The position numbers were made by a program, and so were the translations under genes. Below are positions 1 to 9,098 of a stretch of 64,000 nucleotides of DNA, one piece after another; the stretch's first letter is position 1; each line of letters starts with the position of its first letter. Below the pieces are notes generated by a model. The model was given only the letters and a program-made list of their open reading frames with translations, was not told the origin of the DNA and ran no database searches. Source of the DNA: JARRLC01 sp037387425 (lineage in GTDB: Bacteria; Pseudomonadota; Alphaproteobacteria; Rhizobiales; Rhodomicrobiaceae); the NCBI GenBank assembly GCA_037387425.1, contig JARRLC010000011.1:1-64000 (forward strand), written 5' to 3'.

Positions 1-105
1 GACCTAATCCGGCCCTTTACATGGTAGGGTTCTGCGGTACGAACATTCCGGCGGCATGGCTCGCGGCCGGACATTCTCCCGCATCACTTGAACAAGCAGC
101 CCCGT

Positions 106-636
106 TTAGGTCTTCGCCACTTGTCCGTACTCCAATTCAACCGGCGTTGCCCGGCCGAAAATGGAAACTGCGACTTTGAGCCGTGTACGCTCTTCGTCCA
201 CCTCTTCGACATGACCGCTAAACGATGCAAACGGCCCGTCGACGACGCGCACTTGCTCACCGACTTCGAAAGTTACCGACGGCTTAGGACGCTCCACACC
301 GTCTTTTACTTGTTGAAGAATACGTAATGCCTCAGATTCCGTAATTGGCTGAGGTTTGTTATTTGCCCCTAGAAAACCTGTGACCTTCGGAGTGTTCTTG
401 ATCAAATGGTAGGCTTGATCGGTCATGTCCATTTTGACAAGCACATAGCCTGGAAAGAACTTCCGTTCAGTGTTCACCTTGCGTCCACGACGAACTTCGG
501 CGACTTCTTCCATAGGCACGAGCACTTCCTCGAACAGGTTTTCGAGGTTGGCTGTTCGCGCACGCTCCCGAATGGCTTCGGCAACTTTCTTCTCAAAGTT
601 GGAATGAGCGTGAACAATATACCAACGCTTCGTCAT
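106..636 (-). CDS. nusG: Transcription termination/antitermination factor NusG
   Basis: NusG binds RNA polymerase and modulates pausing, Rho termination and ribosome coupling. The 176-residue product has the usual family length. It opens with a typical NGN domain (WYIVHAHSNFEKKVAEAI, then the FFPGYVLVKM core) and ends with a KOW domain around VRVVDGPFASFSGHVEEVD. The gene lies 35 bp downstream of secE on the same strand, the standard secE-nusG arrangement that normally continues into rplK. The 105 bases left of it contain no gene and are probably the nusG-rplK spacer. Start is the ATG at 636. The call is secure. Confidence 0.98.
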   Translation of the reverse strand: MTKRWYIVHAHSNFEKKVAEAIRERARTANLENLFEEVLVPMEEVAEVRRGRKVNTERKFFPGYVLVKMDMTDQAYHLIKNTPKVTGFLGANNKPQPITESEALRILQQVKDGVERPKPSVTFEVGEQVRVVDGPFASFSGHVEEVDEERTRLKVAVSIFGRATPVELEYGQVAKT

Positions 637-671
637 GTTTTTACTCGTTCTTGTTTAACGATGCGTTAAGA

Positions 672-872
672 CTATTGAAAAAGCGATAATAGCTTATCTT
701 CTACAGCCCATTTTATAACGACATCTCCGGCGAGAAAGAACATTGCAGCTATCGCCGCCATGATAACAACCATAACTGTTGTTACTATCGTCTCATTGAG
801 AGTCGGCCAAGTAACCTTGGAAGTTTCAGAACGGACCTGCTGAACGAATTCTAAGGGATTTGTCTTTGCCAT
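672..872 (-). CDS. secE: Preprotein translocase subunit SecE
   Basis: SecE is the small essential membrane subunit that clamps SecY in the translocon. The product is 66 residues with a single C-terminal membrane segment (VMVVIMAAIAAMFFLAGDVVIKW) after the conserved amphipathic motif VRSETSKVTWPT. This is the short one-TM form usual outside enterobacteria. I chose the ATG at 872. A TTG four codons upstream (884) is in frame, but a GAGG stretch at 887-890 would be too close to it. The gene sits between tRNA-Trp and nusG, as in many proteobacteria. Confidence 0.95.
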   Translation of the reverse strand: MAKTNPLEFVQQVRSETSKVTWPTLNETIVTTVMVVIMAAIAAMFFLAGDVVIKWAVEDKLLSLFQ

Positions 873-962
873 GCGAAAACTCAAGACCTCTCGCTCATCT
901 CAATGGTTGCGCTCAATAATTTGAAGAGTAACCCTTTCGCAACAGCGCCATTCTCCGCACCC

Positions 963-1039
963 TGGCAGGAGTGGAGGGACTCGAACCCCCAACCCCCGGT
1001 TTTGGAGACCGGTGCTCTAGCCAATTGAGCTACACTCCT
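963..1039 (-). tRNA. trnW: tRNA-Trp (anticodon CCA)
   Basis: Read on the minus strand, the 7-bp acceptor stem AGGAGTG/CACTCCT closes the molecule. The D arm is GCTC...GAGC. The anticodon stem CCGGT/ACCGG holds the loop CTCCAAA with anticodon CCA. The T arm contains GGTTCGAGTCC. The discriminator base is G (position 966) and the terminal CCA is encoded (963-965). Position just upstream of secE is the conserved trpT/secE/nusG order. Confidence 0.97.
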
Positions 1040-1102
1040 AAATGAGGGAGCAATAATCATGCGCCTGCCGACAAATGTACGGCGCACTAGCCAGGAAACC
1101 AC

Positions 1103-1590
1103 CCCAGTGCAAGGGGCCTCTTGGCGAGATGCGCAAAACTATGGTCTTTATATAGGCGCCGAGGTTGGTTGCCTAGCACACCCTACGCAGACTGACTAGA
1201 GATAAATTACAACATTCTGCGCATTTCTACATTTTTTGGCCATAATGCTGGTTTTGCCGCAAATCTTGTGTTCATTTTCAGTCAATCTGCTGACGTTATG
1301 GCTCCATATTGAATGCAGCCAGCTGGATTTCGTTTCTGACCATGATCGATTTTATAGGCAGTCATTACCCCAATGATGTGTTTTATACGCGGACTATTTC
1401 TACGTCAGATATGCCGTTTCCTATCAGGATTTGTCAGAGATTATCATGCTATCCGAACGGCGAGATGAGGCGGCCGCGCTTTATCATAAAGCTGACATGC
1501 CCCATAAAGGGCACCAAAACTTTTCTAGCCGCATTTCAGCAGGTCGCCGCACTCGCAGCATAACTGCGTCCGGGGACACGTTTTGCTGCG
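1103..1590. other. Gene-poor stretch between tRNA-Trp and the transposase relic
   Basis: No convincing gene is visible here. Short open frames exist but have no recognisable domain and no good ribosome binding site. The part from about 1430 onward may be decayed insertion-sequence DNA, because it is in frame with the transposase tail that follows. The tRNA promoter (minus strand) should lie in the left part. Confidence 0.5.
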
Positions 1591-1718
1591 ACTTGGTTAG
1601 AAAGTTGCGACAGAACTCGTTCTACAACCACAGGAGGCGCCATTCGACGCTGGGCTACGTCACCCCTATGAAGTTTGAGAAAATCAAGCTTGTTCAACCG
1701 AGAAAAGCCGCAGCATGA
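1591..1718 (+). pseudogene. IS3-family transposase, C-terminal relic
   Basis: The last ~40 residues of a frame ending at 1718 read FYNHRRRHSTLGYVTPMKFE. This is the hallmark C-terminal end of the IS3-family integrase-core transposase (consensus YNxxRRHSTLGYxSPxxFE). The preceding residues do not resemble the DDE core, so the rest of the element is gone or unrecognisable. I see no terminal inverted repeats. The relic sits beside a tRNA gene, a common place for mobile DNA. It is certainly inactive. Confidence 0.75.
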
Positions 1719-1794
1719 TCCCTCAGCCTTGGGAGGCGTTCCACAGGGGCAAGTCGCTCATTGATAACAGCGCCAAATACAAAATAAACGAGCG

Positions 1795-3618
1795 TCACGT
1801 TCTTACGTAGGTGCCTGGTGCGTCTTCAATCGCGTTATACGGTCCTTCACCAGGAGTACGCGCGGAGACTTTCTCGCCGGACTGTGTAGCGAGCCAGCGG
1901 GCGTAATCCGGCCACCACGATCCGGCGTTTTCCTTCGCCGACGCCATCCAGTCTTCAAGCGTAGCCCAAGTCTTGAGGTCTTCGCCAGCGGGTTCCCAAT
2001 ACATATATTTGTTCTTCTCAGGCGGGTTAATGACCCCAGCGATGTGACCGGACCCGGCGAGCACATAACGCACAGGCCCTCCATAAAGCTGCGCACCAGT
2101 AAACACCGACTTCGCCGGCGCGATATGGTCGTCACGCGTGGCCAACTCGTAAATCGGGATGGTGACTTTGCCCAAATCAAGCTGTTTGCCGCCCATAGTC
2201 ATCTTGCCCTTGGCAAGCTGGTTTTTCTGGTAGAACTCGCGCAGATAGAAGCTGTGGTTGGCTGGCGGCATCCGCGTGGAATCTGAGTTCCAGTAGAGTA
2301 GGTCGAACGGGAATGGCTGCTTACCGAGCAGGTAGTTATTGACCACATACGGCCAGATCAGATCTCTCGGCCGTAGCATGTTGAACACCGTCGCCATGCG
2401 TGAACCATCCAGATAGCCGTGTTCGGCCATCATGGTTTCCAGCGCCTTGAGCTGCACGTCGTCGATAAACACGAGCAGATCGCCCGCGTAGCTGAAATCA
2501 ACCTGAGCGGCCAGGAACGAAGCCGACTGGAAGCTCTGCTCGCCCATCGCCGCCATGTAGGCAAGTGTGGTGCCGACCAGTGTTCCGCCGACGCAGTATC
2601 CCATTATGTTAACCTTCGGCACTTCTGCAATGCGCCGCACGGCGTTCAGCGGCTCCAGGATGCCTTCGCGCATGTAGTCTTCAAAGGTCTTGCTGGCGAA
2701 ACGTTCGTCCGGATTAACCCAGGACACCATGAACACAGTGAAACCTTGGTTGACCAGCCACTGCACGAACGATTTCTGCGGCACCAGATCAAGGATGTAA
2801 TATTTATTGATCCATGGCGGGATGATCAGCAATGGGATGGAATGCACGCTCTCTGTCGTCGGCGCGTATTGGATGAGTTGCATAATTTCGTTTTGGAAGA
2901 CGACTTTGCCAGGGGTGACGGCCAAGTTTTTCCCCACGGCGAAGGCGCTAAGGTCAGTCTGTTTGATTTTCAACAGATCGCCGGAATCTTCCAGGTCTTT
3001 TAAGAACTGCGTCATGCCCTTCACCAGATTGTCGGCGTTGGTGGAGAGCGTGGCGCGCAGCACTTCCGGGTTGGTGAACGGGAAGTTGGACGGCGAAAGC
3101 GCGCTGGTGATCTGGTTGAGGTAGAAATGTGCGCGACGCCGCGTGCGGTCTTCCACGTCGCCAGCCTCGCGGATCATTTCATCAGCCCAGTTCGAGGTGA
3201 TGAGATAAGCCTGCTTCCAGAAGTCGAAAAACGGGTTCTGCGTCCATTCCGGGTCGGCGAAACGGCTGTCGCCCGCGGAAGGCTTGGCGACCGGCTCAAC
3301 CTGTTGCCCAAGATAGCGTTGGTAGGTGCGGCCCCACAATTCGACGAGGTCTTCGGTCAGCTTAGTTTGCTTTGCCGCGAATTTGTCGGGCTCTGCGAGC
3401 CACTTGGTCATGACAGCGCTGAGTGCCTTGCCTGCTTCGCCCATCTCGTTGGCGACGCTGTATGGCCCGTCGGAGCGTTTTTCGTCGAGCAAATGAGCGA
3501 AAGCCCGGGTGCCCTTATCGAAAAGCGTGAGCATATTCTGCGCCAACGCTTCAGGGTTTTGCACGCCCAGAGGCAGTGTTTCCGTCTGCTTTACAGCAGC
3601 TTCATTCGTCTTGGCCAT
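1795..3618 (-). CDS. phaC: Class I poly(R)-hydroxyalkanoate synthase
   Basis: PhaC polymerises (R)-3-hydroxyacyl-CoA into polyhydroxyalkanoate on the granule surface. The 607-residue product has the class I length. It has an N-terminal PhaC_N region (FFDFWKQAYLITSNW) and an alpha/beta-hydrolase catalytic half. The modified lipase box GYCVGG places the nucleophile at Cys342. The other triad members are probably Asp497 (TRDDHIAP) and His525 (GSGHIAG). No phaA, phaB, phaR or phasin gene is adjacent, so the gene stands alone. Start is the ATG at 3618, giving MAKTNEAAVKQ. Confidence 0.96.
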   Translation of the reverse strand: MAKTNEAAVKQTETLPLGVQNPEALAQNMLTLFDKGTRAFAHLLDEKRSDGPYSVANEMGEAGKALSAVMTKWLAEPDKFAAKQTKLTEDLVELWGRTYQRYLGQQVEPVAKPSAGDSRFADPEWTQNPFFDFWKQAYLITSNWADEMIREAGDVEDRTRRRAHFYLNQITSALSPSNFPFTNPEVLRATLSTNADNLVKGMTQFLKDLEDSGDLLKIKQTDLSAFAVGKNLAVTPGKVVFQNEIMQLIQYAPTTESVHSIPLLIIPPWINKYYILDLVPQKSFVQWLVNQGFTVFMVSWVNPDERFASKTFEDYMREGILEPLNAVRRIAEVPKVNIMGYCVGGTLVGTTLAYMAAMGEQSFQSASFLAAQVDFSYAGDLLVFIDDVQLKALETMMAEHGYLDGSRMATVFNMLRPRDLIWPYVVNNYLLGKQPFPFDLLYWNSDSTRMPPANHSFYLREFYQKNQLAKGKMTMGGKQLDLGKVTIPIYELATRDDHIAPAKSVFTGAQLYGGPVRYVLAGSGHIAGVINPPEKNKYMYWEPAGEDLKTWATLEDWMASAKENAGSWWPDYARWLATQSGEKVSARTPGEGPYNAIEDAPGTYVRT

Positions 3619-3983
3619 CGTTCATCCTGATAAGTTGAGTCAAGCAGCGATTCGCAACCCAGAGTGCACAATCGCATTATTAGCGCATTTGCTCCACCAT
3701 TTTACCCAATTCTCCACATAAACCCTTATTGGTATAGTCTGTTCACGAAGTCAGCTCTCAAAATACCGTGAGCAGGCGTTGACCAAGTAGGCTAGGCTTT
3801 TTTGGAGCAGTCACGTACTGGTGCGTAAGAGTTCCAGGCTGTTTTATTTGCTTTGCCCTCTTTCAGGGGGGGCGTATAGGTGATATATCGTGCCAAGGAA
3901 TTTTGATTCCTAGGTTAACAACCGTCGAAATTCCGGGGGATTGCGAGGCAATTTTCCGCCTTCGCTTAATTAGGTAAGAGACG
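3619..3983. other. Divergent intergenic region phaC / small lipoprotein
   Basis: This 365-bp stretch lies between the divergently read phaC (minus) and the lipoprotein gene (plus), so it should hold promoters for both. I see no convincing sigma-70 hexamer pair, RNA gene or large repeat. Confidence 0.5.
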
Positions 3984-4199
3984 ATGCAACACAGGTTCAT
4001 AATTACAATGATTGCCCTATGTGTTGCTGGGGCAGCACTTGGCGGGTGTTCCTCATCTTATCCGCGTCTGCCCGATCTCTCCCGGATGAACAACATCCTG
4101 AGTCCTAAAGAGCAGGACGAAACCATCAAGACATTGACGAACTCGCAAGCGTCGCAAGACGCTACGGTCGCCAAGGAAGAACCTGAGGGGCAGCAATAG
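3984..4199 (+). CDS. Small predicted lipoprotein
   Basis: The 71-residue product begins with a signal peptide (MQHRFIITMIALCVAGAALGGC) ending in a lipobox (LGGC), so it should be lipidated and exported. The mature part is about 50 residues, hydrophilic and rich in Gln, Glu and Lys, with no recognised domain. An AGGTAAGAG ribosome binding site precedes the ATG at 3984. It lies 139 bp upstream of the chosen start of the aminotransferase gene on the same strand and may share its transcript. Function is unknown. Confidence 0.7.
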   Translation: MQHRFIITMIALCVAGAALGGCSSSYPRLPDLSRMNNILSPKEQDETIKTLTNSQASQDATVAKEEPEGQQ

Positions 4200-4338
4200 C
4201 CCTTCGGTAGCGGGCACCAGTGCGGGCAGGCACAGCGCCCGCGCAAAATAGGTGATAACCGGCATTCCGTTCCTTGACGAAATCTCGCATAGATCGGACT
4301 GTCAGTCTGATAATTTAAAAACCTCCACGGAGGACGCT

Positions 4339-5571
4339 GTGCCAAACCGCTCCGATTTCCATCGCATTAAAAGACTCCCTCCCTACGTTTTCGAACAAGT
4401 CAACAAGCTCAAAGCCCAGGCTCGTCTTCGTGGAGACGACATCATAGACTTCGGTATGGGCAATCCGGATATGGACACCCCGCAGCATATCGTTGAGAAG
4501 CTGGTGGAAACGGTGTCCAAGCCGCGCACGCACCGCTATTCGGCTTCCAAGGGCATCCCCGGTCTGCGCAAGGCTCAGGCGGCCTACTACGAACGCCGTT
4601 TTGGGGTCAAGCTCAATCCGGATACGCAAGTTGTAGCGACCCTCGGCTCAAAGGAAGGCTTCGCTAACATGGCGCAGGCGATTTCCGCGCCGGGCGATGT
4701 CATTCTGTCGCCGAGCCCGACATATCCTATTCACGAATTTGGCTTTATCATTTCCGGTGCGGCGATCCGCCATTTGCCTGCTAAGCCAAATGAGGAGTTC
4801 ATGATCGCGCTGGACCGCGCCGTGCGTCACAGCATCCCGAAGCCGCTCGCGCTGGTCGTTAACTATCCGTCTAACCCAACGGCGTGCATCGCCGATCTCG
4901 ATTTTTATGAAGAAGTCATTGCTTTTGCGCGCAAGCACGATTTGATCGTACTGTCCGATCTCGCCTATTCCGAGATTTATTTCGATATCGCGCCCCCGCC
5001 CTCGATTTTGCAGGTCAAAGGTGCGATGGATGTGGCGGTCGAGTTCACGTCTTTGTCGAAAACCTACTCCATGCCAGGCTGGCGTATGGGCTTTGCGGTT
5101 GGCAACGAACGGCTCATCGCCGCGTTGACCCGCGTGAAATCGTATCTCGATTATGGGGCGTTCACCCCGATCCAGGTTGCTGCCGCCGCCGCGCTCAATG
5201 GCCCGCAAGAGTGCGTGGAAGAAACCCGGCAGATCTACAAAGCCCGCCGCGATTGCCTAGTCGAAGCCATGGGCCGCGCCGGTTGGGAAATCCCATCGCC
5301 GCCCGCCACGATGTTCGCCTGGGTTCCGCTGCCCGAGGAAATGAAAGAGCTTGGCTCGCTGGAGTTCTCAAAGCTTTTGCTCGAAAAGGCCAGTGTCGCC
5401 GTTGCGCCAGGCATCGGTTTCGGCGAATACGGCGAAGGATATGTACGAATCGCGTTGGTGGAAAACGAGCATCGCATCCGGCAAGCCGCGCGCAACATCA
5501 AGAAATTTTTATCCGAGGCGTCAACCAACATGCATAATGTGGTGCCAATTGCCTCTGGACAAAAAGGATAG
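4339..5571 (+). CDS. alaC: Class I/II aminotransferase, AlaC-like (alanine transaminase)
   Basis: This PLP enzyme closely resembles E. coli AlaC along its length: RIKRLPPYVFEQVNKLK, then DIIDFGMGNPD, RYSASKGIPGLR, PSNPTA, and SLSKTYSMPGWRMGF, where the Lys is the probable Schiff-base residue. The likely reaction is glutamate-pyruvate transamination; related proteins have been annotated as LL-diaminopimelate aminotransferase, so the substrate is inferred. I chose the GTG at 4339 because GGAGG precedes it at suitable distance and the ~410-residue product then matches the family. An upstream frame extension to 4252 looks non-coding. The gene is 14 bp upstream of hom, a common alphaproteobacterial pairing. 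Confidence 0.9.
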   Translation: MPNRSDFHRIKRLPPYVFEQVNKLKAQARLRGDDIIDFGMGNPDMDTPQHIVEKLVETVSKPRTHRYSASKGIPGLRKAQAAYYERRFGVKLNPDTQVVATLGSKEGFANMAQAISAPGDVILSPSPTYPIHEFGFIISGAAIRHLPAKPNEEFMIALDRAVRHSIPKPLALVVNYPSNPTACIADLDFYEEVIAFARKHDLIVLSDLAYSEIYFDIAPPPSILQVKGAMDVAVEFTSLSKTYSMPGWRMGFAVGNERLIAALTRVKSYLDYGAFTPIQVAAAAALNGPQECVEETRQIYKARRDCLVEAMGRAGWEIPSPPATMFAWVPLPEEMKELGSLEFSKLLLEKASVAVAPGIGFGEYGEGYVRIALVENEHRIRQAARNIKKFLSEASTNMHNVVPIASGQKG

Positions 5572-5585
5572 CTTCGGGGGGCATC

Positions 5586-6902
5586 ATGAAGCCTTTAAAA
5601 ATTGGGGTCGCCGGCCTTGGAACAGTAGGAACCGGCGTCTTACGGTTATTGGCAGAACACGGAGAAGCCCTTGCCGAACGCTGCGGGCGGTCCATTGAAA
5701 TCACCGGTGTTTGCGCGCGCGACCGAGACAAGCCGCGCGACGTAGATGTTTCCGGCTTTGAATGGTTCGACGATCCTGTGACGATGGCGCGCAGTTCATC
5801 TATTGATGTGCTGGTCGAGCTGATCGGCGGTTCGGATGGCATCGCCCAAATATGCATTGAAGCTGCTCTTGTGGCGGGCAAGCATGTGGTTACCGCGAAC
5901 AAGGCGCTGCTGGCCCAGCACGGCAACGCCCTTGCCCGGCTCGCGGAAGAGAACCTTGTGGCGCTGAATTTCGAGGCGGCGGTGGCGGGGGGCATCCCCG
6001 TTGTGAAAACGTTGCGGGAAAGCCTTGCGGGCAACCGTATTGATCGTGTGTACGGTATCTTCAACGGCACCTGCAATTACATCCTCTCACGGATGCAGTC
6101 GGAAGGGCATACATTTGAGGCCGTGCTTGCCGAGGCGCAGCGAAAGGGCTATGCCGAGGCCGATCCCACTTTTGACGTGGATGGACAAGACACCGCGCAC
6201 AAACTTGCCATTCTCTCAAGCTTGGCGTTCGGCAGAGAAGTATCATATGACTCCATCTATCTTGAGGGGATACGCTCTATCACGCCAGCCGACATCGAAG
6301 CCGCTGCTGAGCTAGGTTATCGCATCAAGCTTTTGGGCGTGGCTGAGCAGAGCGAGCAAGGCGTGGAACAGCGCGTGCACCCGACCATGGTTCCCAAAAG
6401 CCGCGCTATCGCCCAGGTTGACGGTGTGGCGAACTGTGTGGCCGTCTGTGGCGATTTCGTGGGAGATTTGATGCTGGTAGGTCCAGGCGCAGGCGCCAAG
6501 CCCACGGCGTCTTCCGTCGTTAGCGATCTGGCCGACATTGCCCGCGGGTTCATCCATCCGGCGTTTACTATTCCCACGGCACGGTTGCAGCCGCATGTTA
6601 AGGCCGAAATTCGCGGACATGCGGGCGGGTATTACATTCGGCTTTCCGTACATGATCGGCCGGGCGCCATGGCGTCCATTGCCTCGCGCATGGCTGAGCA
6701 GACCATCTCGCTGGATAGCATCGTGCAGAAACGTCCGCTGGCGTCGGCCCTTAGCGAGCCAGTTGAAGAGAGCACGCCTATCCCTGTGGTGATGATCACC
6801 CATCGGACAACGGAAAGCGCGATTCGCGCAGCGCTCGACGCCATCGAAGCCGATGGATATATCAGCGAAAAACCGCAAATGATCCGCATCGAGAAACTGT
6901 GA
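5586..6902 (+). CDS. hom: Homoserine dehydrogenase
   Basis: Hom reduces aspartate semialdehyde to homoserine on the route to threonine and methionine. The 438-residue product has an N-terminal Rossmann nucleotide site (GVAGLGTVGTGVL) and the central catalytic domain (TANKALLA, GIFNGTCNYILS, DVDGQDTAHKLAIL). A C-terminal ACT domain (YYIRLSVHDRPGAMASIASRM onward, about 350-438) is expected to mediate threonine feedback. It follows the aminotransferase by 14 bp and is probably co-transcribed with it. The later metY-like gene at 33376 belongs to the same methionine branch. Confidence 0.97.
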   Translation: MKPLKIGVAGLGTVGTGVLRLLAEHGEALAERCGRSIEITGVCARDRDKPRDVDVSGFEWFDDPVTMARSSSIDVLVELIGGSDGIAQICIEAALVAGKHVVTANKALLAQHGNALARLAEENLVALNFEAAVAGGIPVVKTLRESLAGNRIDRVYGIFNGTCNYILSRMQSEGHTFEAVLAEAQRKGYAEADPTFDVDGQDTAHKLAILSSLAFGREVSYDSIYLEGIRSITPADIEAAAELGYRIKLLGVAEQSEQGVEQRVHPTMVPKSRAIAQVDGVANCVAVCGDFVGDLMLVGPGAGAKPTASSVVSDLADIARGFIHPAFTIPTARLQPHVKAEIRGHAGGYYIRLSVHDRPGAMASIASRMAEQTISLDSIVQKRPLASALSEPVEESTPIPVVMITHRTTESAIRAALDAIEADGYISEKPQMIRIEKL

Positions 6903-6926
6903 GCGGACCATATCCAGCGCTTCGTT

Positions 6927-6951
6927 CCTTGTGCGTTCAAGATGCACAAGG
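6927..6951. terminator. Hairpin between convergent hom and dksA
   Basis: CCTTGTGC (6927-6934) and GCACAAGG (6944-6951) form an 8-bp perfect stem with a 9-base loop, between two convergent genes. No T-tract follows on either side, so it is only a possible bidirectional terminator. Confidence 0.45.
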
Positions 6952-6977
6952 ATCGCTGCGTTAGATGTATAAGCGTG

Positions 6978-7433
6978 TTATTCGTCGCGGTAGATGCGCT
7001 CGCGGCGTTCGTGGCGCTCCTGCGCTTCGATGCTCAGCGTGGCGATTGGCCGGGCATCCAGCCGCTTCAAGCTAATCGGCTCGCCGGTTTCCTCGCAGTA
7101 GCCATATGTGCCGAGTTCGATGCGCTCCAAGGCCGCGTCAATCTTGGCGATCAGCTTGCGTTGCCGGTCACGCGCCCGCAGCTCCAGCGCGCGCTCGGTT
7201 TCTGAGCTGGCGCGGTCGCTCAAGTCGGGATGTTTGGTTGAATCTTGCAGATTATCCAGTGTTTCCTGGCTGGAGCGGAGGATTTCGTCTTTCCATTCCT
7301 GCAAGCGTTTACGGAAATAAAGACGCTGTCGTTCGTTCATGAACTGTTCGTCTTCAGACGGCTTATAGTTCTCCGGTAAAGTAATCGTCTCAACCGGAGC
7401 ATCTTTCAAAATATTTGCCGGAGACTTGGCCAC
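6978..7433 (-). CDS. dksA: DksA-family RNA polymerase-binding regulator
   Basis: DksA inserts a coiled coil into the secondary channel of RNA polymerase and works with ppGpp in the stringent response. The 151-residue product has the coiled-coil region (FRKRLQEWKDEILRSSQETL...), the acidic tip motif (DLSDRASSETERALELR) and the C-terminal globular end (YGYCEETGEPISLKRLDARP). Only one Cys remains where the enterobacterial protein has a four-Cys zinc site. This reduced site is, from memory, common in alphaproteobacterial DksA. The gene is convergent with hom. Start is the ATG at 7433. Confidence 0.95.
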   Translation of the reverse strand: MAKSPANILKDAPVETITLPENYKPSEDEQFMNERQRLYFRKRLQEWKDEILRSSQETLDNLQDSTKHPDLSDRASSETERALELRARDRQRKLIAKIDAALERIELGTYGYCEETGEPISLKRLDARPIATLSIEAQERHERRERIYRDE

Positions 7434-7644
7434 TCAGCTTCACCGTTCACTAAATACAAACAAACGATCAGTGCAGTCCATTCGGCTAAATCCGCCAGGA
7501 CACAACCTAATGAACGCGGTGTGTGCGGCACGTATTTACCCGTAATTGCCTACAAGTCAAGCTAACAATCGCATTGACGACAGATTAGCCATTGCGACTT
7601 GTGTTGCATCAAGCATGTTTTACCAGAACCAATATACTAGAACG

Positions 7645-8733
7645 TTAAGCTATTTGTCTGTTCTCTATCGGTTTTTCATTGGCGTAATCGTCTGTGAACC
7701 AGGGCTCGTCGCCGGTAAAATGAATATCTGCGACAGGGCGCGTCATGCCATTCGCGTAGTGCGCTGACAGTTGTCCGCGTTCGTTCATCGAGATGCCGTT
7801 GAATTCTCCACCTGCGCTACCGTCGGCATTCATTTCCAGAACCTTAACCAGTCCAGCACGATCGGCGAATTGTGTTAGCCCGCCTTCGCCGAATGTCACC
7901 GAGACACTTCCCATCCGTACGCCATCCACGTTGAGATCGAGGATAGGCGTGACGTTCGGGCCTTCTTCCAAACGGCCATCGGCGGCGAACACGAAATTCT
8001 GGCCAGCGTTTTTCCAGGCGATCTCACGTGCGCGGGCATCGCGGCGGATGCGGTAGAACAGATTCCAGATGTCGCGGCCCGCCGTGCGCTGCGATGCCAT
8101 TTTTGCCCAGCGGAACACAAGCTGCACAGCGCGTCCGTCACGGGCGAAGACCCGTATTGTGCCACCTGCCAGCGAGCGGTCGAAAAACTTCATGCGGTCG
8201 TCGCCAATCACGGCTCCTGCGCCTTGCGCCGAAGGATCGCGGGCGAACAGCGATTTGTCGAGCAACTCAGCGCCGGGCTCGTCGAAATCGGCTTTCGCTG
8301 TCATCGGGAACGCGGGGAGGTTGACGCGATAGCGGATGCGTTTCGTTGAGGCCGCAACCAGTTTGCTCGTGTCAACGCGCACGATTTCCGGTTCATCGGC
8401 GATAACGCGGCCATAATTGTCAAGCGGAAGCCCAAGCAGAAACTGGCTTTCACCGTTGATCAGATAGCCGTCTTCGCTGAGTGCGAGTTGTTCGTCATCA
8501 GAAATGAACGGTTTCCCGAAAACTGGTGATTCGTCGGGCATCACGCCAGTCTGTTGACAGACGAGGAAAATCGCCGCTGTTTCAGCTTCGGGTTCCAAAT
8601 CAGCGGGGTCTTCCCACCAGTAGGGCCCATTCTCAGCGTCTACCGTTAACGTATGTGTTTGAGCGCCGAAGACGTCCATCGAAGCGATGTTCCGTATCCC
8701 TGGCGTCGCTGCAATGGTTTGAATCAGCCCCAT
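7645..8733 (-). CDS. Orphan flagellar-hook-like (FlgE-like) protein lacking D0
   Basis: The 362-residue product resembles the middle of flagellar hook protein FlgE. GYLINGESQFLLGLPLD matches the D1 motif GYLVNxxGxxLxGWPLD. A central region resembles the FlgE D2 fold. GEFNGISMNERGQLSAHYANG matches the conserved stretch before the C-terminal helix. The N-terminal D0 segment that packs the hook (the SSLNxxxxGLxAxSxxLxxxSxNIANxNTxGYK type) is absent, as is the C-terminal D0 helix. No other flagellar gene is in the window. It could be a degenerate hook paralogue or a repurposed adhesin-like protein. Start taken at the ATG at 8733. Confidence 0.7.
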   Translation of the reverse strand: MGLIQTIAATPGIRNIASMDVFGAQTHTLTVDAENGPYWWEDPADLEPEAETAAIFLVCQQTGVMPDESPVFGKPFISDDEQLALSEDGYLINGESQFLLGLPLDNYGRVIADEPEIVRVDTSKLVAASTKRIRYRVNLPAFPMTAKADFDEPGAELLDKSLFARDPSAQGAGAVIGDDRMKFFDRSLAGGTIRVFARDGRAVQLVFRWAKMASQRTAGRDIWNLFYRIRRDARAREIAWKNAGQNFVFAADGRLEEGPNVTPILDLNVDGVRMGSVSVTFGEGGLTQFADRAGLVKVLEMNADGSAGGEFNGISMNERGQLSAHYANGMTRPVADIHFTGDEPWFTDDYANEKPIENRQIA

Positions 8734-9092
8734 AGCGCCCCCTCTTTCGCGTTAAGCATGGCTAGAAATACTGCCCGATAGCTAAATTCGCGCCACGTTT
8801 GCCGTAAGCGTTCATACGGATTCGGCCATCGGATAATGCTTTTAAAAATTAAGCTCCTCTTAACCTGCCCGATTAATATATAACGAAAGGTAAATATGAC
8901 GCATTTTGGCGCTCGGAACATTGCGTATTTTTACAGATATTTGCGTCAAAAGGCTTGCTTGCCCCTCTGTGTTGCAAGATTTTCAGGTACAGGCTGCTAA
9001 TGAATGAGGTAATGTGATGCTCTATCACTGCCATACTGCGTGAAACAGGCGATGGGGCTTGAGATTTTGAACTTAAGAACTGTGGGGAGAAG
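8734..9092. other. Divergent intergenic region
   Basis: About 360 bp separate the hook-like gene (minus) and the secreted repeat protein (plus). An AT-rich stretch around 8840-8885 could hold promoters. A 34-codon frame at 8896-9000 follows an AAAGG sequence, but nothing else supports it as a gene. Confidence 0.4.
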
Positions 9093-9098
9093 GTGAAA

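Noticed and set aside
881..1102. 73-codon protein frame across tRNA-Trp
   Set aside because: It is a fortuitous reading of the tRNA strand (the familiar GGxFESLHS-type tRNA artefact).
6978..7433. DksA as a defective zinc-finger protein
   Set aside because: The single-Cys form matches what I recall of other alphaproteobacterial DksA proteins, so it is not a noteworthy loss.
8896..9000. 34-codon small protein gene
   Set aside because: It has AAAGG before the ATG, but the peptide is not signal-like or domain-like and nothing else supports it.
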